From NCBI RefSeq assembly GCF_009727055.1, contig NC_052358.1:39123759-39187758 (forward strand): 64,000 nt of DNA, in the 5' to 3' direction. The notes under the pieces were generated by a model. The model did not search any database. It had not been told where the DNA came from and saw nothing but the letters and a program-made list of their open reading frames with translations. Below, piece after piece: positions 34,587 through 47,007 of the stretch. Numbering within the stretch: the first letter of the stretch is position 1; each line of letters begins with the position of its first letter. The DNA is from Benincasa hispida. Lineage: Eukaryota; Streptophyta; Magnoliopsida; Cucurbitales; Cucurbitaceae. A program made the position numbers and the translations under genes.

Positions 34587-35285
34587 AAAAATGGCATTTT
34601 TCCCAATTAAGGACGAGATTCGTCTCCTCGCATCTTTTCAGTATCTTCTCTAGGTTGGCTAGACAAACTTCATAGGTGTGACCATAGACAGAGAAGTCGT
34701 CCATGAAGATTTCAACAGAGTCCTCAAGATAGTCTGAAAAGATGGCCATCATGAACCTTTGGAACGTGCTTGGCACAATGCAGAGGCCGAATGGCATGTG
34801 GCGGAAAGAAAAAGTCCCATGTGGGCAGGTGAATGTGGTCTTATCCTGGTCTTCTGGAGAAATCATAATCTGGTTATACCCAGCATAGCCATCTAGAAAG
34901 CAGTAAAAGTCATTTTCGGCTAGACAATCTAGCATCTGGTCAATGGACGGTAGAGGGAAATGATCTTTCTTTGTTGCTGCATTCAGTTTGCAGTAGTCCA
35001 TGTAAATACACCACTCGATGACGGTCCTTTGCGGTATTAGTTCATTATTTTCATTTAGGACTACCATCATGCCACCCTTTTTAGGCACACATTGCACGGG
35101 GCTGACCCACATGCTATCTGCTATCGGATAAATAATACCCGCATCTAACCATTTAATGATATCCTTTGTAACGACCTCTTTCATCGCAGGGTTAAGTATG
35201 CGCTGATGTTTGATCATTACCTTGTGGTCTTCTTCAAGACGAATTTGGTGCATATAGTACGTTGGGCTAATTCCTCGAATGTCGA
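34504..35285 (-). pseudogene. Reverse transcriptase of element E
   Basis: A 249-codon open stretch holds IKHQRILNPAMKEVV, VQCVPKKGGMMVV, YMDYCKLNAATKKDHFPLP, FLDGYAGYNQI (first Asp), TFTCPHGTFSFRHMPFGL and the catalytic FMDDFSVYG (about 34680-34710). FMDD in place of YxDD is usual in Athila elements. It shifts frame near 34590 before LGHKIS. Upstream, the WAIG reading ends in a stop at 35293-35295 (TAG where W is expected). Confidence 0.88.
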
Positions 35286-35292
35286 CGAGCGT

Positions 35293-36236
35293 CTAGCCAA
35301 TTGCCCACACATGCCTCCTCAGAATGCTCATCAGTGCATTCTCCTGGTCTTCATTAAGCTCAGAGGAAATAATAACTGGCAGCTTTTCATTTTGCCCCAA
35401 AAATGCGTACTTTAGGTGGTTTGGCAGGGTCTTTAATTCCATTGTTGGTGGTTCTACTAAGGATGGTTGCGTTGTTTTTCTTTCTTCTTTTTCTGTTGGC
35501 TCTTCTTCTTGGATTGCGATCATTTCTTCTTCCTTACTTGTTTTTGTTATGATCGCATTACAGGCAGCAATGGATGCACTTGCATCCTCTTCTTCATTCT
35601 CTTCGTTAAACTTTTCTTCTTCAATCAAATTCTGGTCGTCATCTGAGTCATACAGGTCTTCTTTGTCAGGAAACTTCATGGCATGGATGATGTTGAACTT
35701 GAGCTTCTGTCCATTGATGCTCAAAGTGATCTCCCCTTTATGCACATCGATCAGGGCATGACCTGTTGATAAAAATGGTCTCCCCAGGATGATGGGCACA
35801 TCTTCGTCGGCTTCGTAATCCAAGATGATGAAGTCGGCTAGTAGGATAAATTTTTCGATGGTGTCAGCACGTCCTTCACCTTCTCCTCTGGATGCATCAG
35901 AGATTTATTTGCAAGTTAGAGAGTCACAGTCGTGGGCGCAAGTTGCCCTACATTCACATGCTTAAAGATCGACAGAGGCATCAAGTTGATGCTGGCTCCA
36001 AGGTCACATAAGGCTTGCCCGATGTACAGTCCTCTTATGGAGAAAGGTATAGTAAAGCTCCCAGGATCGCTCATCTTCGGTGGAATTATTGATTTCGAAC
36101 TCTGTGTTAAAGCCATCATGGCAAACTTACCAGTACCCCTCTTCTTGGTTACCATTTCCTTCAGATACTTCGCGTATGCAGGCATCTCCTCAATCGCTTC
36201 ACTGAATGGTATATTAATATGTAATTGCTTTAGCAT
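35293..36236 (-). pseudogene. Protease and RT N-terminal linker of element E
   Basis: The first open part (36236-35916) has KEMVTKKRG, then CDLGASINLMPLSIF with the DLGA retropepsin site near residue 80. After stops near 35890 the second part (35823-35293) has DVPIILGRPFLSTGHALIDV (end of the protease fold), an acidic linker and the LKYAFLGQNEKLPVIIS block that precedes RT. Confidence 0.85.
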
Positions 36237-37484
36237 AGTCAGAAAGCGTTGGTACTGTACCTCTTCATTCTTTTTTTTTCCTCAGTCTTTGTGGGAAAGG
36301 TGGTAACTGCACTCTCACCGTCCCCTTCTCTGTTGGCTTTGAGGTGGACGCAACTTCTGGCTCTATTGCTTCTTTTTCTCCTTTTTCTTCTTGTGTCACT
36401 GCAATTTCAGGTTCCAATGTAATGGGAGTAGTCCGGCTAAACTCCTTCTTTTCTCCCTTCATAGTTTTTTCACTCCACAATGTCACAGCTTGACATTGCT
36501 CTTTACCTGATCCCCTTAGGTTGCGTAGGAGTTCTGTTGAACTCGGCAGAGCCCCTTGCGGTCTGGTCTTTAGCTCACTTGCAATCTGGCCCATATGTAA
36601 TTCTAGATTGCAGATGGACGTAGCCTGACTTTGAAGCACAATTTCGTTTTTTTCTATATACTGCTTCAACAAGCTCTTCAAGGAGGATGATTGCGGCGGT
36701 TGCGAGCTACTAGCTTGATTTCTTGTCTGACCATTATTGCGTGGAAAGAATCCAGGTGGCCCTTCTTTCTGTGCCACAGATTGGAAATTTTGCTGCTGAT
36801 TCTTCCATGCAAAATTGGGGTGGTTTCTCCACCCGAGGTTGTAGGTATTCAAAAATGGATTATTTTTCATAAAATAAATAGACTGTGGATTCTGTGGGCA
36901 TTATTCCATTGCCTACCCATCACCGCAAGTTGCACACCTTGCGGTGTTTTGACTAATTTCATTTACATGCCCATTTTGCGGTGTTGGGCTGTTGATCGCA
37001 ATTCCCTTAATTAAATTCATCATTGCGGTCATCTGATTCTGTAGTGAAGCAATAGCACCATTACTTGCGTCGTTATCCTTGATTCTCAGTCTCTGATCAC
37101 TCTCTCTCAAATCCTCGTGGTTTTTAGATATTCGATCCAAGATGTTCTTAGCCTCATCATATGTTTTGTCAAGCAGACGACCAGCGGCTGCCGCACTGGC
37201 AGCAGTTTGCAAAGCGAGATTTAAACCATGATAAAAGATTTCCATCTGAAGGCAGTCTGGTAATCCATTGTGTGAACAGTCCTGGACTAACTTCCAAAAT
37301 TGGTTATGAGTTTCCTTCGTCTAGCATTCTTAGTAGGTGGAAAATATTTCTTTATAAATTTCTCTACGACCTGTTCCCATAAAGTGATCTCTCCCGACTC
37401 GAGGGAATACGCCCATTTTCTTGCCTGATCACAAAGAGAAAATGGAAACAAAGTTAGTCGAACTTCTTCGATAGAGATTTAAAC
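36237..37484 (-). pseudogene. gag of element E, N-terminus missing
   Basis: It starts mid-domain (LFPFSLCDQARKWAYSLESG), then VEKFIKKYFP, FYHGLNLALQTA, LDKTYDEAKNILDRISKN, a damaged zinc knuckle (CATCGDG-stop-AME-stop-CP) near 36890-36930, then a 201-codon open tail with NPFLNTYNLGWRNHPNF, LKQYIEKNE and GKEQCQAVTLWSEKT that leads into protease. The segment after GKEQCQAV is exactly what A, B and C lack. Confidence 0.85.
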
Positions 37485-37802
37485 CAGGACCAACGGTCTC
37501 TAATAAATGACGCAAGATTTGACCACCGCATATAGACGCATCAAGTTGTTTTGTAAAGAAGAGGTAAACATTCTTTTTAAAACAAGAAAAGCATTTTTGA
37601 GCAGAAATTTGTTATATAGAATAATAAAGTACGGCTTTGTTAGGAATTAGCAAGGATAGAAGGAAATTGCGTTGTCAAGAAATGTGCCTAAGTGTAAAAT
37701 TCGGAGCAACCAATCGACGCAAAAATTTAGGATAGGCATTGAGCTTTATTGCCTTAGTCGAAGATATGCTTGAGGACAAGCATGTATCTAAATTTGGGGG
37801 TG
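37485..37802 (+). other. G-family 3' UTR end
   Basis: Matches the last 310 bp of element A's 3' UTR, ending TAAATTTGGGGGTG. It is joined directly to truncated gag of E. Confidence 0.75.
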
Positions 37803-39557
37803 TGATAACTTGTAGAAATACAAGTTATTTATGTTGCTTTATTTGGATATTGTGGTTAAAAGAGAGAAAATATGCGTCGATTGTATGGAAATTGGCTAGG
37901 AAATACAAGAATTATAAATTATCGCCAATACACCCATTGACACCATCGCGATGGTAGGAAAGGATATTCTAAGTCCGTTTTGTAGGAAATCAAGTCACAG
38001 CTTGCGATCAAGACTCAAAGAGAAACTGAACAGCGCATCTCCGTCGCATAACGCCCGTCAATCAACAATGAAGAGACGATCAACACAATGATGGCACATG
38101 CAACAGTCGATCCAGAGCTGAACCACAGCCATATACCGTAATAAAAACAACACCGCATGCGAGCACATGATCGAAAGAGGCAAATGAGCAATGCAATCGT
38201 GGAGGATTTTGACATGTGTACTACTAACCGTTGTTCATTTTCGACGGATTGATTGCATAATAGAAGGAATATTTATCTAGAGACAAGGCCTAGAGGTGGG
38301 TCTCAAGGACAATCATTCCAAATCCCAGCCGTGAAGCTTTGTATCTAGATCAACTCTACCGGTTGAGCAAGCTTGAGAGGGAAGCTCATCCTTCCATTCA
38401 TTCCATATGCCAGCAAGCTATTTCTCCATCCAGATCTGTGTCAAGACGTTGGCACTCTTCTGTATTTTCTTCTATCTCTATCATCAATTATATCTCATCT
38501 TCTTAGTCTAAATCATTCACACCATGTATCAGACGCTTGATTCTACAGTTAAATGTCTTGATCATTTTCATTTCCATATTTTTGTCTACTTTCGTTCCTC
38601 CATGAATCGTTTTCTCCACGATGTTTTCTTAATCCCTTGATAATTAGAATGAATTAAACAAGTACATTAATCTGTGCTAAAGAAATAAATATGTTTAGCT
38701 AAAGCATGCTAGACAACATCTTCACCTGTGAGAGTAGAAGTGAAGATGCCATTCTGATCTGTCGAGAGAAGATTAGAAGAATGCGTTAACTAAAGCGAGA
38801 AGTACTTCCAGAGATGGAAGCAACGTTGCATTCATTACGTTCATCCCTGTTTCACCACAGAGATGTGGGAAACGCGACCGATCACCGAGAGGTGTACGCC
38901 AAGGGTAAGTGGAACTTTAGTTATGACTTTAATGCAATTAATGAACTTGCGATGTTTGTACTAGTTACCTTTTCTCTCTCTACTTTGTACATAAAGCCTT
39001 GCCACCGCATAACACGATTCTTTGTATAATCTTCACAGTCAGTCTTAATCTCAGTATCATGTATCATGTATCCTGTATCATGTTAGCTTAGGTTTACTTT
39101 TATCGCACTTTACTTTTATTGCACTTTACTTTCGCTCATTTATTTTAACGCATCTTTACTTTGCTGCAAAAATTTACTTTATCGCATGTATAAACCTCAC
39201 TTTTATTAAATTGAAAAAAACCCTGATCGCATATATCACGAATGTAATACAATTAACCTAAAAAAATCCCTTTGTTCGACCTCAGATCACACTGAGAAAC
39301 TTGCGGTGGAATTATACTTGATTCCAACGCAAGGAAACTTGTGACAATGCATAGCATACTACAAGATTCTCATTAATAACGCATATCTTGAAGTAGTATT
39401 ACATAAATAAAGTGTGTCTGAATAAGCATAACACAGCATCCACATTCCATTCCATCCCAAATCATCAAATCTATGGTAGTATGAGCTTGTATGATCCATC
39501 ATTCATCACCATCCATATGCCTATTTAGATTCATCGCATCTCAAGCGTTGTATGACA
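37803..39557 (+). repeat. G-family 3' LTR between E and B
   Basis: Intact GAAA hairpin, a mutated donor (AGAGGTGGGTC) near 38295, a U3 deletion that removes the TATA region (38280), and the alternate U5 end with CATATGCCTATTTAG finishing about ...TATGACA. Confidence 0.75.
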
Positions 39558-39659
39558 TAAGATAAGATTAAGATCGCATTTTATATGCATGTCAAGTGTA
39601 TGACATAAGAATCATGGACTTGTAGCGAAGATCATCCATTTTATGTCCCAACAAACAGC

Positions 39660-39956
39660 AACTCATGGAATTGAGGAAACCCTCCACCTTTTCACCACAA
39701 TCAGAATCAAGGGCAACAGAGACAATCGCACAACCAACCATCCTCATCTTCTAACACCTCTAGTAATTCGTTGGAGGCCCTGCTCAAGCAATACATGGAT
39801 AAAAATGATGCGGTGATGCAGGCGCAGGCGTCTTCAATCAGAAATTTGGAGATTCAAGTGGGGCAGCTGGCATCTGAACTTCGAAATAGAACACCTGGAA
39901 CCCTGCCAAGCAATTTGGAAGCCCATGGATCTCACAGAAAGGAGCAATGTCCCTGA
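39660..39956 (+). pseudogene. gag C-terminal tail of element B
   Basis: Reads SLEALLKQYMDKNDAVMQAQ, IRNLEIQVGQLASELRNR and TPGTLPSNLEAHGSHRKEQC, then stops at 39954-39956. The following bases (GAAGACATTGAGCATGCAAGC) parallel A after 4196 (GACATTGGGTAGGCAAGTC), which marks the shared pol-loss junction. The N-terminal gag is lost to the preceding LTR fragment. Confidence 0.8.
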
Positions 39957-40830
39957 AGACATTGAGCATGCAAGCTGGACCGCCTGTGGAGGTGTGGAAT
40001 GCGTTCATCAAAGAAAACTATCTGCCGGTCCATATCTCAATTCTATGTTTACATGCTTTATTAATTCCTGTCTTTATTGCTTTATGAACTTTTTCATTTA
40101 TTGCTTCATTCAATTTGTCTTTCAATGCTTTATGAATTTATGCTTCATTTAATTCTCTTGCATTTATTACTGTACTCTCTTTAATTTCTTTAACTTTTCT
40201 GTCATAAATGCATTATTCTTAAAACTTGGTGAATGATTGGATTAATAAGAAGAAAATTATTACCGCAAGGTCCTTGTGACTTGCGGTGAGAAAATAATAA
40301 TAATAATAATAATAATATAAAATAAAAATAATAAAACAACCAACACCCAGTATGCATTGTGATGATGGGTGCATCTTGTACCAGCAACATGCACTTTGCG
40401 TTCATCCAACTCAATTACATTGCGCTGAGGGGTGTGTTGCGCTCGTATGTGTTCTTTGCCCATCCTTAGCAAAAATGTACTATGTTGAGCTATTGTTGCA
40501 CTGGTAGAAATACCGTGCGCCCGTCCTCCAGAAATGCGTTGAGTTAAGGGGTGTTGCGGGGGTACATGCGTTGTTGCCCGTCCTCTGCAAAAATGCATTT
40601 GCGTTGATGAACTCATTGCGTTAATTCTTCACCTTGCGCCCATTCGAATAAAACACTAAAGATAATTCTTTTTGCAAACTGAGAAGTCCAATCGTTTCGT
40701 CTTCTAAGGAAATGATGAGTCAGCAGACGAAAGGACGTCCTGTCTGATGCTTCATAAATACGAGGAGTGCAAATGGTAGGCTTTTTGAGTATCTTGAGGG
40801 CTGCCACCGCAGAATTCGTGTTGGGTCCAT
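39957..40830 (+). other. Spacer of element B
   Basis: Equivalent to 4200-5010. Contains an (AAT)n run at about 40287-40320, the degenerate repeat block at about 40418-40600 and the approach to the accessory-gene promoter. No ORF. Confidence 0.7.
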
Positions 40831-40976
40831 CAAGGCCCAACCTATAAATCCTATATCCTCCGTCTGTGAGTTCATTTGATCTCATTTGCAATCAGAAACC
40901 CTAGAGCTCTGCATACCAGACTTCCTACCTTCCCAAAACCCTAAAGAATTTCCAATTTTCTTTTACTCCGGAATCC
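40831..40976 (+). promoter_or_regulatory. Promoter-like block of the accessory gene, copy B
   Basis: GGCCCAACC, TATAAATC (40843-40850), AAACCCTAG (40896-40904) and a second AAACCCTAA near 40936 precede ATG 40977 (ATCCATGGC). GGCCCA is the reverse of the TGGGCC site II word often paired with telo-boxes in plant promoters. Confidence 0.6.
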
Positions 40977-42634
40977 ATGGCATACCAATCTTCCCAGCCA
41001 TCTTCTTCACCCTCATCACCCTCGAAAGCCCAACTCTCTGCACGAGAGGTAGCATTCCTTGCAGTCAGCCGCCGTCTTGCCGCCCAGCCACACACCATCC
41101 CTCGAGTCGTAGGAAGACACCGGTGAAATCCTTTAGCAGTCAGTCCATTTCAGTTAAAAAGGGGGCAGAGCTCAAAAAGCACCCCACTCCCAACATTCTC
41201 CTCTGAAAGTGAAAAGAAGAGACAGGATGGTAAGGAGGAGTTTGGGAGCATTCTCAGCAACTTGAAGAAAGGAGGAGGACTACCCGAAGCTAGGGTTGTG
41301 AACCAACCACTGCCTACGGAGGAGGCGATGGAGGAGGAGTCAAGGAGAAGTGCTCTGACTATCGTGGATCCTAAGGAAACTGCCAATGCAGAATCTTATG
41401 AAGGACCCTCCAGAGTTGCGTTGGAGGAAGTGGTGGTAGAGAAGCAGCCAGAAGTGATTGAGGAGAAGAAGAAGAAGAAAAAGAGTAAAGAAAAGAGGGC
41501 TGAAGGAGAAGAGCAAGCCCATCGAATCAGGGTAGAGAAAAAGATCTAAGAGAAGAAGAATGAAGAAGATGAGGAAGCCCAGCGAAAAAGGAAGCATAAA
41601 AAGAGTGAAAGAAAGGAACGCAGGCGGGAGGAAAGGCACCTGAAGAAGGAGGAATAAAGGAAAAAGAGGGCTGCGAGCCTAGAGCTGGACGAAGAATCCA
41701 CCTCCGTAAGGGAGGACAAGGGGGAATCAGCACAAGTTAGAGAACCAACAAAACCTGAAACAACACAAACGGTTGCGACTAACGAAGGAGAAGATGGAGA
41801 TGTTACCCCTTTGATGCGGCATCACATGGAGAATGTGCCGCAAGGGTTAACCATTGACCCACCAGTTTTGATAGATGTGTTAGAAGAGTAGAAGAAGAGG
41901 AGAAAGAGGGAGGGAGAGAAGCAAGAGAAAATGTTGCGAGAAAAGCTAATCATCACAGAAGGCAGTTGAAGAAAAAAATTACAAGGTGAGGAGGTGCACC
42001 ACAACAATGAGATTTCGGCAGAAGAAGAAAGGAAAAGGCTTGAAGAGGAACAACACATTTTGGGGCCTCCGAGCGGTTTGAAAAAGAACTTGAAGAAGAA
42101 GAGAGAGAAGAAGAAGAATAAGAAAGGAAAAAGAAGGTAGAAGAAGAAAGGAAGAAGAAAGAGGAGAAGGAGAGGAATCGCCGAGCAAACGTTTAACGCA
42201 TAAGAGAGAAGAAGGGAAAGGAACTTGCTGAACGGGAAAAGGAGGAACAACGCAAGGCAAGGGAAAGGAAACAAAAGCAAGAATCCCGCCTTGCGTTGAC
42301 TAAAGAAAAGGGAAAAGCAGTTGTAGAAAGCAGTGAGTCTATGTTGGCCAAGGGACGTCCATCAAGAAAGAAGAAGAACGATGATATGTTGATGGAGATG
42401 GGATTTTTCCCTGCGCCAATGCCATTACCAGATCTGATCAGGAGCGTGATCGTAGAACATGGATGGGACACATTTTGCTAGTGCCTAGCCATAGTCATTC
42501 CAAAGGCAGTGTGGGACTTCTACCACGGATGGCTACATGGCACCAAGGATGTGGTGACCATGAAAGGGGAAATGGTGTCTTTCAGTGCAAGGGACATCAA
42601 TGAACTGTACCAGATGAGGGATATCCCGGATGCA
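40977..42634 (+). pseudogene. Accessory gene of element B, 5' half (PF20167-like)
   Basis: The start MAYQSSQPSSSPSSPSKAQ and the next 190 codons stay in one frame with a single stop (41124, TGA). LSAREVAFLAVSRRLAAQ and GGGLPEARVVNQPLPTEE match copy A closely. A Glu/Lys-rich middle (41430-42260) has several stops and shifts. An open end piece holds DMLMEMGFFPAPMPLPDLIR and VIVEHGWDTFC, then FYHGWLHG and VSFSARDINELYQM. HGW here is intact where A has stops. The gene is cut after RDIPDA by the LTR of C. Confidence 0.75.
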
Positions 42635-44614
42635 TGATAACTTGTAGAAATACAAGTTATTTATACTGTTTTATTTGCGGCCAAAAGAAAGGAAAGTTAC
42701 GTCAATTGTATGAAAAATAGCTAAGAAATTCGAGAATTATAAATTGTCGTCAATATACCCACTAACACCATTGTGATGGTAATAGAGTGTTTTAATTTAT
42801 GTTTTGTAGGAAATCAGTCACTGCATGTGTTTATGGCTCAAAGATGAAAGAACGACGCATCTACGTCGCATTACGCCCATCATTCAGGAATGAATAGACG
42901 ATCAACGCAATGACGGCGCATGCGACAATCGATCAAGAGCTAAGCAATCAACGCAATCTCAACCGCATGCGGTAATACAAAATAACACCGCATGCGGGCA
43001 AACGATCGAAGATGTGAAAGAGCAACGCAAATGCGGAGGATTCTGACGCATGTACAGCTGACCGTTGTGCATTTCTGACGGGATTGATTGCATAACAGAA
43101 GGAATATTTATTCCACCATTTCCGAAATTTCCATAACAATAAAGTGGGGACCACAAGTCAGAGAGTCAAAGTTGAGCCTATAAATAGCTCCGGCCATTCC
43201 ACTGAGAAATAATGCTTGAATACAGAGAAAAGTGTATATACTGATCTGAGAGAGAGACTGGTTGAGCGACTAATCAGAGTAGATCTAGGAAGAATTAAGA
43301 GACAATGCCGAGAGGTGAGTCTCCGGGCAAGAATCCTTCCGATCCTCACCGTTGAAGCTCTGTACGAAGGTCACTTCTACCGGACGAGCAAGCCTGAGAG
43401 GGAAACTCTTCTCTTCATCCATTCCACAAGCCAGCAAGCAAAACCACCATCCAGACTTGTGTCAAGACGTTGACACTCTTATGTATTTGTTTCTATCTCT
43501 TTTCATCATTTATACTCATTGTCTTACTCTCTATCATTCACACCATGTATCAGACGCTTAATCTTAGTATTAAATGTTATGATCATTTCCACCATCATCT
43601 CTCTGTCTATTTCCCTTCATCCATAATCCATTTTCTCCATGACGTTTTCTTAATCCCATGGGTAATTAGCAAGAATTAAGCAAGCAAATCAATTTTTGTT
43701 AAGGAAATAATTAAGATTAGCTAAAGCATGCTCGGCGGCACCTTCACCTGTGACAGAAGTGAAGAAGCTATTCCGCCTAGTGCCAGTAGGTTGGAAGAAT
43801 GCATTATCTAAAGTGAGAAGTACTTCCAAAGATAGTAGCAACCTTGTGTTCATCACGTTCATCTTTATTTCACCATAGAGATATGCGAACGCAGCCGATC
43901 ATCGAGAGGTGTACGGCAAGGGAAAGCCGAACCTTAGTTGCATCTTTAACACAATTGACAACCTTAGTTACTCTTTCTTTCTAATTCATACATAAAAACT
44001 TACCATCGCATACTATGAGCCTTTGTATAAACTTCACAGTCAGTCTCGAACTCAGCATCATGTATATCATGTATCTTGTATCTTGCATCATGTTAGATTA
44101 GGTTTATTTTTATCGCAATTTATTTTATTAACGCAACTTTAGTTTATCTGCACAATTTTACTTTACCACAATTTTTAATACCTGTACACACAACACTTTT
44201 ATTAATTGTAAAATCGGTCGCATGTATCACAAATGTAACAAATTAACCTAAAACAATCCATGTGTTCGACCTCGGATCACACCAAGAAACTTGCGTTGGA
44301 ATTATACTTGGTTTCAGCACAAGGAAACTTGTGACAACGCATTACTCCACTGCATACTACAAGCATGTCATTAACAATGCATATTGAGAAGTAGTATCGC
44401 ATAAAATGTGCATGAGCAAATAACGCAACATAACATTCCATCTTTGTCACCAAGTCTATGCTTTCAACGCGTATACTTGTCCATTCATTCATATCCATAT
44501 TGGTTCACATGCTGTAAGATATGAACATTGCGTTACAAGTTCATGGCAACATGAGCTTGTAGCACATTATCATGCGTGCACATTACAATCATGTATTACA
44601 AAATTTCGTCATCA
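42635..44614 (+). repeat. 5' LTR of element C (family G)
   Basis: TGATAACTTG...GTCATCA, about 1980 bp, in accessory-gene sequence of B. Intact hairpin, palindrome pair near 42963-42997, TATAAATA near 43179 and donor GAGAGGTGAGTC near 43312. Confidence 0.85.
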
Positions 44615-44720
44615 AGTTTATGGCGCCGTTGTCGGGACATAAGCTTGTACCATTCCATTTTTCTTTAAAGAAAAAGTATAAATATTGCGTATCAAGTTTA
44701 TGGCGCCGTTGCCGGGGCTT
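44615..44720 (+). other. Duplicated primer-binding site of element C
   Basis: ATCAAGTTTATGGCGCCGTT occurs twice, with PBS starts at 44621 (TGGCGCCGTTGTCGGGA) and 44701 (TGGCGCCGTTGCCGGGG), exactly 80 bp apart. The second is the perfect form. Confidence 0.8.
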
Positions 44721-44804
44721 GGTAACGGTTACCGTTGAGTACGTTTGTGATATTTTGCAGGTCTTTGGACTGGCTGTTTATCACGGAGAGCAGTCTGACA
44801 GTTT

Positions 44805-45060
44805 ATGAGTACTGGAGCAATGTAGAAATTCTAAGCTGACCTAGAGATCTGATATATTTTTTGTGCAAGAGCACATCAGAACTAGACTAAGCGCCAAAAT
44901 TTTAAAACCTACGATTGAGGAGAATGCAAGGTTTGAGCAATGTGCAATGCATTCTCCATGCCTGGTGTGACTCCCGAAGGAATTAGATTACATCTCTTCC
45001 CGTACACATTGCAGGATGATGCAAGGAGGTGAACAATGTCCTTGATGACATTTCGCAGGC
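44805..45060 (+). pseudogene. gag relic of element C
   Basis: Starts MSTGAM like A's MSPGV, then has stops and an internal deletion, then FSMPGVTPEGIRLHLFPYTL near 44955. It ends with the junction GAACAATGTCCTTGATGAC, shared in form with A and B. Most of gag and all of pol are missing. Confidence 0.7.
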
Positions 45061-45830
45061 AAGCTCGATCTTCTACAGAAGGGATGTTATTGCAGTAATT
45101 TTGAAAACTCTTTCAATTAGCATCCCTATATCTATGTTTAATTTCTTTCTTTACAGCTTTTATTTACTGCCTTCTAAAATTACGTTGTTTACTGCTTATT
45201 TGAATTAGCCTTTAATGCTTTATGTATTTACCTTCAATTTAATTCATTTGTGCATTTCCATGTCATGTTTAATGTGCATTATTAGCACTGTTCTTAAAAT
45301 TTCTGTGAATGACTGGATGAAACATTGAATACTGCAAAGTCTTTTTGATTTGCGTTATTGAAGAATTAAAAAGATTGGTATGTAATGCGATGATGGGTGC
45401 ATTTCATGATAACAGATACACTTGCATCCATTACACTCAACTGCATTGCGTTGAGGAGTGTGTTGCGCGAGCGTGTGTCCTTTGCCCATCCATAGCAAAA
45501 TGCACTATGTTGAGGTAGTGTTGCGCTGGTAGAAATACGGTGCGCCCATCCTTCAGAAATGCGTTGAGTTAAGGGGTGTGTTGCGGGAATACATGCGTTG
45601 TTGCCCGTTCTCAACAAAAATGTATTTGCATTAATGGAAACGTGGTGTTAATTTTTAATCGTGCACCCGTCTGAATAAAATTCAAAAGATAACTTCATTC
45701 ATTATTTTTCTATGCATAGAAGAAAATTTCTTTGATTCTTTGTACATGCAAAAAAATTTCTTTGATTCTTAGCAATACTTTACCTTTTACCCTTCAAAAT
45801 TCTGCTCAAACCTTCTTTTTGAAAATTTTC
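45061..45830 (+). other. Spacer and start of 3' UTR of element C
   Basis: Same order as D (54950-55925) but shorter: tandem-repeat block 45440-45630, then directly the CTTTGATTCTTTGTACA sequence that follows the accessory gene in A. The accessory gene is absent. The block ends at the chromovirus-like insertion. Confidence 0.7.
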
Positions 45831-46332
45831 CTTTGGATGGCTCGAGGCACTTTCACTCTCGTTTCCGGAAGGTTTACCTGTTCTACGTTTCCCACTTCTC
45901 AGCATTTTGTCTACAATTATTCCTATATTAGATTAAACACATGTTACTAACATACAATTTTATTTATAAATAGTGGTTGGATTTACATACTATTTACAGC
46001 GGTAAATTTTCTCCAGTGGTCTATGGATTTCTAGATAATCCTAGGTTGTCAAAGGTTTGTTGGATTCTTTCATTTCTCCACATACACCTTTCCTGAACAT
46101 GCCCCATCTACTTGCAGAAAATGCAGAATTGGTAAATTCCTTCTTCCTGCAAGTTGTAGGGGCTTTGTTCCTCAAATTCTATCACAATCCTCCACGGAAT
46201 ATCTTGCTTCCCTGCGCGGGCCCACTCCTGATCTGTTGTTAGTTCAGGCAGTACATGGCTACTCCCCGAACCTGACCCGCCTGTTAGCTTCCGTTAGTAT
46301 CTCGCTTTTCGCGATCTCCTTTGGAAAGTGTA

Positions 46333-46374
46333 ACAAGTTTTACGAATGTGGCCTATCTTGCCACAACCGTAGCA
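46333..46374 (-). pseudogene. gag zinc knuckle of the chromovirus-like fragment
   Basis: The minus strand reads CYGCGKIGHIRKTC, a perfect CX2CX4HX4C RNA-binding knuckle, preceded by CPCCGKKHGGVCLRGTG as in plant Tekay/Del-type gag. Flanking frames are broken and only some 60-80 codons are recognisable. Confidence 0.8.
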
Positions 46375-46992
46375 ATATCCGGTTCCCCTCAAACATACTC
46401 CCCCATGTTTCTTTCCACAACATGGACATCCCATGTCAGATCGGGATACCACGAGATTTGTATTGTTTACAGTGAGATACTTTTATTTATGTTATTCTCA
46501 AAATTTTCAGGGTTATCCTCTGGGTCAGCATCGTGGATCCCATCTTGCGTTCTGGAGTCGTTTCCCCCACCAATTTCTTCCACTCAGATCCATTTCCTAC
46601 AGTAGACATTTTCCAGGTTACTACTTACTAGTCATTTTCCACTTCTCCCTTTTTTCTCCAGGATTTCCTATGTCTATCTATTATTTCCTTTTCCCTTAAC
46701 CTCTTTTCGATTTTAGTTTATTATACCCAAGTGTTTACCTATCCTAAATTTTATTACTTGGCTCTTCCTACCTTAGGTAAGCCTTTTCCTAAGACCGTTG
46801 TGGCTCTAAACTTATCCCCTTTATTATATTTTTGTCTTATTTTCCTAGATCCTATTTATTTATGCCTAGGCTAGACCCAATTTTTATTCTTAATTTTTCT
46901 TCAGGTTTTACGTAAACCTTTGCCCTAATACCCAGTTGGTATCAACTTAAATTTTTATACTTAATCTCCTCCTAGGTATTACGTATACCTTT

Positions 46993-47004
46993 GCTCTGAT
47001 ACCA
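46993..47004 (-). other. PBS of the chromovirus-like fragment
   Basis: The minus strand reads TGGTATCAGAGC, three bases (ACT) after the LTR end. A degenerate second copy lies 71 bp further in (start 46922), within a tandem duplication of the leader (about 46880-47007). Confidence 0.85.
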
Positions 47005-47007
47005 AGT

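Larger units (their letters stand above)
25618..37484 (-). mobile_element. Element E: Athila-like retrotransposon (family F), minus strand
   Basis: Read right to left: gag (37484-36237), protease, RT, RNase H, integrase, 3' UTR (to 29454) and a 3' LTR (27083-25618). It is interrupted by a G-family UTR+LTR piece (27213-29453) and a solo G LTR (30841-32753). The gag start and 5' LTR are missing. It is homologous throughout to F1, in inverted orientation. Confidence 0.85.
39558..42634 (+). mobile_element. Element B, left part (pol-less family G)
   Basis: gag tail, spacer and 5' half of the accessory gene, in the same order as element A. It breaks at 42634 where element C's LTR begins. The remaining part (accessory tail, 3' UTR, 3' LTR) is at 58587-61921. 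Confidence 0.8.
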
